Source of the DNA: Ophiodon elongatus | Lineage: Eukaryota; Chordata; Actinopteri; Perciformes; Hexagrammidae | Direction of reading: 5' to 3' | DNA: 64,000 nt | Assembly (NCBI GenBank): GCA_016806645.1 | Contig: JACSYO010000384.1 | Span: forward strand, 1,883,001 to 1,947,000 | Shown here: positions 59,378 through 64,000 of the stretch, piece by piece | Layout of the letters: each line of letters opens with the position of its first letter | How positions within the stretch are numbered: position 1 is the stretch's first letter | Notes under the pieces: model-generated | What the model was told of the DNA's origin: nothing | The model's input: only the letters and a program-made list of their open reading frames with translations | Database searches by the model: none | Position numbers and translations under genes: made by a program

Positions 59378-60534
59378 TAGGGTCTGACATGATTCATCTG
59401 TCTCTGTCTGTTGCATGGGGATGATGTATTGTTTACTTTACTGTGCAGTTTGTAACAAAGTGGAAATGAAGGATTATATTATTTGCTGAAAGCAATACAA
59501 AAGTTACATGTAATATTGCAGCCTATACAGTAGGTTTGAAATGACATAGTCCCACAAAACTCTGTGAAATGAGCACCAACTCTAAAATGCATACAGGGTG
59601 TTGCAGTTGTGATTAATGAGAAGAATATATTCCTCCACCTTGAAAGGTTTTTTATTACAGAAATATGAATTGGATATGACTTTATTATCAAATGAAAAGT
59701 ATTACTGATGATTCAAGTTACAACAGTAAACCCTTGTTTGAGATTAATGTTAGATTAAGTTCAGGGAACTGAACTAAACATTGAGAGTGGCTGAGTTTAA
59801 ATGCAGACTAATTATAATAGATTGATTACGGCCAATGAGCAGAGCGAGGCATTATTTCAACACAATAAGTCGTTCCTTATAGAACTGTAAAATTATAATG
59901 TTTTGTTTCAATGCAATGAAGCACAGAGCAATTTGACATCCATCTATAATATTTAATAATTACAGAGTTTCTCTGTAGTATTTTGTCGAGATGTAAAATG
60001 CTATATGTAAACAAAATGACAAAACAATTGAAAAGACAATGAAATCAGAATCAACTTTATGGGCCAATAAGTTGAAGCATGCAAGGAATTTGACTGGTTT
60101 TCAGTTCTCCTTCAAGAAGAGTGAACGTACAAAAAAGAGGCACACAGGTGTGTCGATAAACAACGACAACAAAGCTATGCGTTGCCATCGAGCAGTAAGA
60201 GTGTGTGTGTGTGTGCCTCAAAAGTTGCTGGAAAGTGTAACTTTCTTGTCAGTAAAAATACACAAGTCGTGACTTGAAGCTGGGTCATCCAAAGTTTATT
60301 TTCCTTTTACCATCGGCCTGTACTCGCTTTTCTATATACTGTAAATCCCAAGCCTCTGCTTGTTTCCTGCTATGTCTCCTCCACCTAATCCTTTCCTCTT
60401 GGAGAAGTACATTTCTCCGTCTTTTCACGCACGGAGCACCCTATTAGCATTTTAAAACATTGTGCTCACTTCACAAAATTTCTGAGGCGAGGCTGCAAAA
60501 GATCAACAGTAACTATTGAATCCATATGAAGAGC

Positions 60535-60539
60535 ATATA

Positions 60540-60593
<54 letters not shown>

Positions 60594-60599
60594 TATATG
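60535..60599. repeat. (TA)n microsatellite, longest in window
   Basis: About 65 bases of almost pure TA with interruptions GTATAT and ACAC, hairpin-prone. Confidence 0.95.
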
Positions 60600-61556
60600 T
60601 TCTCCTCCTTGATGCTTTGTTGCTCCGGATAAAGCTCAGCATCATGGTGCTGCTCTCCCAGTCTTCAGTAGTTCCTGTAAAGCAGCTGTTACAGCTCGAG
60701 TTCAGTGAGCAATAAAGTCAGAACAGATATCAGTCAGACCCAGAGCATTTTGTCCAGTTCATAATAAACCAACTACGTCTCTACCCATGTGGTCACGGTC
60801 GGCCTTTGCTCTGTTGTTGTGTTGCGTGTAAGGTGCACATTTTAACCTGGGCTGCCTCCCCACTGCACAACACCTGTGCTATAAAACAACTCATCCAACT
60901 ATCTGTCTGTCTTCTACAGAGAAAGAACCCTGACAGGGTTTCTTTCTCTGTCTCTCCTTTCTGTCTTTCTGACATCCTCCCCTTCAGTTTGAGGGCTTTC
61001 TTGCCTTTTTCTTTCACTTCCCTCACAAAAGAGATTTTGATTGCCGCAATTATTTTTCCCTTTCAACTGTCGAGTGAACATCAGGGAATCTAATACAAAA
61101 ATTACATCAAAATGACAAACTAGATTTCAAACAAAGCAATTGGTCTCCCGCATGTCAGATTTATGAGAGATGAGAAGAACTAATGAAAAAGTAAAATGAA
61201 TATTTATTGATTACCGTTGTGAATGCTTTATGGTTACCATTGCATCACGCCCTCATGTTAAGTAATACCTCATAACAGATACAATATACCATTGTTAGTT
61301 TTAATGCACCAACTTAAAGACCATGATGGAACATTGACTTATTAGAAGAGACAAAGAAGACATTTCTGGACATTTCTGGAACTAAAAACACATTTAAAAA
61401 TATGTAAGTTAATAGTTATTAGTTAATAATAGTTAATATGTAAGTTACTAACACATAGGTGCCTTTGTGAAGAACAAAAATAAAGTACGATTACAGTAAC
61501 TGAACCCTTTAGGGTCAACGTGTGTCTGATCGGGCTATTAACTACTTCCCATATAA

Positions 61557-61588
61557 CCCCCCCCCCACACACACACACACACACACAT
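61557..61588. repeat. Poly-C followed by (CA)n
   Basis: A run of about ten C merges into an ACACAC array of about 11 units. Confidence 0.9.
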
Positions 61589-61642
61589 CATAATTACACA
61601 GAGCAACTAATGTAATATAATGTGCACAAAGGTCCGCTTAGG

Positions 61643-61974
61643 GCATGGGAGGTTGGATTGGTCAAACAAACACCAGACTTTCACCCAGGAGACCGCTGGT
61701 CGTGTCCCCTCTGAAACTAAGAGTCCTCTTAGACTTATTTTGTCACGTCAGTCGTTAGTCATGTGAGTCGTGAGTATCGTCATTCACGCGAGTCACTAGT
61801 CATGTGAGTCGTAAGTCAGTCAAGTTAACTTCAAAGGCAATCTTTTCCTGACCCTAAGTAGTTTTGTTGCCTGAAGCTAAATTTTGAAAAGACAACGTAA
61901 CGAGCATATATTGACACGCCGTCCCTGACACGTCCAAAACTGACGCTAGAGGGCTACCTAGAGCGTCATAGTTT
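61643..61974 (+). mobile_element. Dispersed non-coding element, copy B
   Basis: It matches copy A (31561-31900) block by block from GGTCAAACAAACACCAGACT to GACGCTAGAGGGCTACCTAG and CATAGTTT, in the same orientation. It carries an internal short duplication: GTCATGTGAGTCGT occurs at about 61757 and again at about 61799. No coding frame is present. Confidence 0.7.
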
Positions 61975-62718
61975 AAATTGCAGGGCCACTGACCAAGCCT
62001 CTGTATTTGACCAGTCAAGAGTCAGAATGTATGGGTAAAACTCACAATACCATGTCAATATTCTAATGATGGCCCTAAATCCCAAAACGAATCCACAGCT
62101 GAGAATAGTCCTCAACACGTATCCCTTCATCTTGCCCCCCTCATCATTTTTCCACATTCTCTCTTCTTTTTATTCTGTCTATGAAACTCCATCTTCCTCT
62201 TCCACTGCCAAGTATAGCGGGTTTCACAGTTCAGGGTCCAGGACCGACCTGAATATACAGTGTGTGGCCTAGTTACGTGGGGATGCAGCCCTAACAGTCT
62301 TTTGCATGGTGCCACTTCCAGCTGAATTAATCTTGACTGTTCAATACTGGAGACTCTCAGAGGCAACGGCTGCCAGTGCATGGCACATAAAGAAACCAGT
62401 TATTTTCTTTTTCATGCGCTTGCTGGGCAACAGCCATATAGCAGTGGGAGGTTTGGATCATTATAATACTACCACAGCCGAAGTTCACATGGGCTTCATC
62501 CAAGTCAGTCCCCCTTTAATTCCCATAATTACTTTCATTTCATGTTTTTTAGTTGTTGTATGTCCAGTATTACTTCCAAGTTGCTGCTGTTTTTCCTTCA
62601 CTTCAAGATGTGTGGGGAAATAGCTGAGGTTTATTTTTAGCTACAACATCTGCATTTAATTGCAGCACGTTTCACAGCTGTTCCTGTTAATGTTGGCTTA
62701 AAACAGCTGCTGTTTAAA

Positions 62719-62744
62719 AAATATATTTATATATATATATATAC
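62719..62744. repeat. (TA)n microsatellite
   Basis: A short TA array after a poly-A run. Confidence 0.85.
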
Positions 62745-62970
62745 TGGCTATGTGCGCTAAATTGGCACTGTGACGCAAATTGCGAATGCAGGGTTGATCC
62801 GAGGTTGAATTTCAATCTGTTTGAATTTGTTTTCATTTTTTCAAACACATACTCAAAAAAGCAGCCACAAACACATATTGACCAAAGTGAATGCATTTTA
62901 GATTGAAAGAGCAATGAAAACATCTCAATGTTAATTTGACTCTTCTTTGGGAAAAAATGGAGGTGTTGTG

Positions 62971-62980
<10 letters not shown>

Positions 62981-63018
<38 letters not shown>
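62981..63018. repeat. (TA)19 microsatellite
   Basis: An uninterrupted TA array after nine A. Translations of it give artificial IYIYIY frames. Confidence 0.95.
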
Positions 63019-63021
<3 letters not shown>

Positions 63022-63704
63022 ATTTGGCCTGTGTAATATCTGTTCTCTGCGGGTACAGCAGGGCAACATTTTCATGCCACAGAGTCACAGAAGGTGAAAT
63101 GCTGCCCAGCTGTGGAGAGATAAAACATCATCATAATTCCTGTGCCAAAAAAGTGTCGAAATAAAAACAGTCTTTGTAAATTTGCTAGTATGGACACAGT
63201 AGAGGCAGGTGTGTTTACAACCGATCCATCCAAATCTCCCCAGCTAAGGCTGACATTGGAGTAAAACTACAAAACACAGCAATTAACTTTTGCAGTTTTG
63301 ATAACATGAACTCACCCTTCCATCCATGTCATACACTTGACCTTCATAACCTGCTTTTGTTTTGGATGTGTGGTTTTGCATGGGCCATTCTCCCTGCCAT
63401 GACCAGTGGTGTAATGGTAGCTGAAGAAGTGGCCCTACTGTGAACTCTGCCACGCCCACTCCTTTCTACCTGCGTGCAGTCACACCAGCCGTCTGTCTGG
63501 CGATGTACTCTACTGCAGTAGACGTCTTAGCGCGAAGTAGCACTGAAGAATCTAGGGAACAAAACAGCTCTCAAAATAACGGTTTCTCTTTTAGCAAACA
63601 CAAAAGTTGTGACAAAACTAGTTTTGACCTGACCTCTGCCCTTTTCTTCTACCTGTAATATGTGTATATTTTAGGAGACGACTTGCCTCTCCAATATTGA
63701 CTGT

Positions 63705-63905
63705 GTTTACATGCACACAATATTCCACTATTATTCCAAATATGACGATGTTTCCAAATTGATATAGGTCATGCAAACAGCATATTCTGTTTGGATATTG
63801 CCGAAGTGGGCCTTATTCCAAAGGGAGCATTTCCCCATGAAGACATGTGGGATATGTTGAAAGTACTCGTGTTGTAGGAGCATTCTGTGGACAATTCGGA
63901 ATATA
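63705..63905. mobile_element. Possible teleost dispersed repeat (tentative)
   Basis: The segment from GTGTTTACATGCACACAATA through GATATAGGTCATGCAAACAG, CCTTATTCC, GAAGACATGTGGGATATGTT and GTAGGAGCATTCTGTGGAC resembles a non-coding repeat I associate with many teleost genomes. No terminal repeats could be defined, and a TA array follows directly. Confidence 0.35.
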
Positions 63906-63907
63906 TG

Positions 63908-63910
<3 letters not shown>

Positions 63911-63941
<31 letters not shown>
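63911..63941. repeat. (TA)n microsatellite
   Basis: About 15 TA units, followed by a T run. Confidence 0.95.
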
Positions 63942-63944
<3 letters not shown>

Positions 63945-64000
63945 TTTTTTTACAAGAGTTTATGCCAGCTATATGCATTGAACACAAACCAACTAGCCTT

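Larger units (their letters stand above)
59221..64000 (+). other. ncam1: Intron 14 (partial); no downstream exon recognised
   Basis: These last 4.8 kb contain a CTGG array, long TA arrays, a CA array, dispersed element copy B and a possible further repeat at 63705-63905. I found no convincing GPI-anchor or transmembrane exon. Donor phase 1 after exon 14 means such an exon must start with two bases completing a G-initial codon. Confidence 0.75.

Noticed and set aside
60924..60940. Strong acceptor (ctgtctgtcttctacag) in phase giving EKEP then stop, as a secreted end
   Set aside because: Four residues before a stop is what any random acceptor yields. No conserved counterpart is known at this position.
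62490..62622. Possible GPI-anchor exon 15: CCACAG acceptor followed in the right phase by a hydrophobic stretch (IITFISCFLVVVCPVLLP) and a stop
   Set aside because: There is almost no pyrimidine tract before the acceptor. The hydrophobic segment is followed by a polar, charged tail, which is unlike a GPI signal, and there is no resemblance to the known NCAM-120 C-terminus.
62714..63088. 124-codon antisense frame with IYIYIY runs
   Set aside because: It is a translation of the TA microsatellites.
1..64000. CRISPR arrays, prokaryotic operons, phage or plasmid systems
   Set aside because: No regularly spaced repeats with unique spacers and no dense coding are present. Exon/intron structure and composition are those of a vertebrate chromosome.

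Overview
The window is vertebrate genomic DNA, almost certainly from a teleost fish. It holds one recognisable gene on the + strand: the central part of neural cell adhesion molecule 1 (NCAM1, a teleost ncam1 orthologue; I cannot tell ncam1a from ncam1b). Fourteen constitutive coding exons were located by matching translated segments to the known NCAM1 domain order and by checking splice sites and intron phases. They run from 7763 to 59220, total 2022 nt, and join in one open frame (674 codons). Exons are numbered here in the classical NCAM scheme, where exon 0 carries the signal peptide.

Layout: 1-7762 is intron upstream of exon 1, and the promoter and signal-peptide exon lie outside the window. 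Exons 1-2 encode Ig1, 3-4 Ig2, 5-6 Ig3, 7-8 Ig4, 9-10 Ig5, 11-12 FNIII-1 and 13-14 FNIII-2. The GPI-anchor, transmembrane and cytoplasmic exons are expected beyond 64000; none is convincing in 59221-64000.

The most interesting content is alternative splicing. A 30-nt exon at 25190-25219 between exons 7 and 8 encodes ASWTRTDKYE and is clearly the VASE (pi) exon of Ig4. Between exons 12 and 13, where mammals and birds carry the muscle-specific domain (MSD1) mini-exons, there are candidates of 15 nt (49542-49556), 48 nt (51933-51980) and the 3-nt AAG micro-exon (54242-54244), in the expected order and phase. An extra 36-nt candidate lies at 50345-50380. The exon 12/13 junction phase predicts R-E without AAG and Q-G-E with it, as in mammals.

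The determinants of polysialylation (Ig5 sequons and the FNIII-1 acidic patch) and the FNIII-2 AENQQGKS segment tied to FGF-receptor binding are retained. One mammalian Ig4 glycosylation site is missing.

The rest is intronic: AT-rich sequence, microsatellites and non-autonomous DNA-transposon-like elements. These include a 640-bp fold-back element flanked by 10-bp direct repeats (8521-9181), a terminal-inverted-repeat element (33011-33604), a 415-bp inverted-repeat element (26640-27056) and a dispersed family with two near-full copies and one partial (31561-31900, 61643-61974, 57469-57625). I saw no second gene, RNA gene, CRISPR array or bacterial/phage feature.
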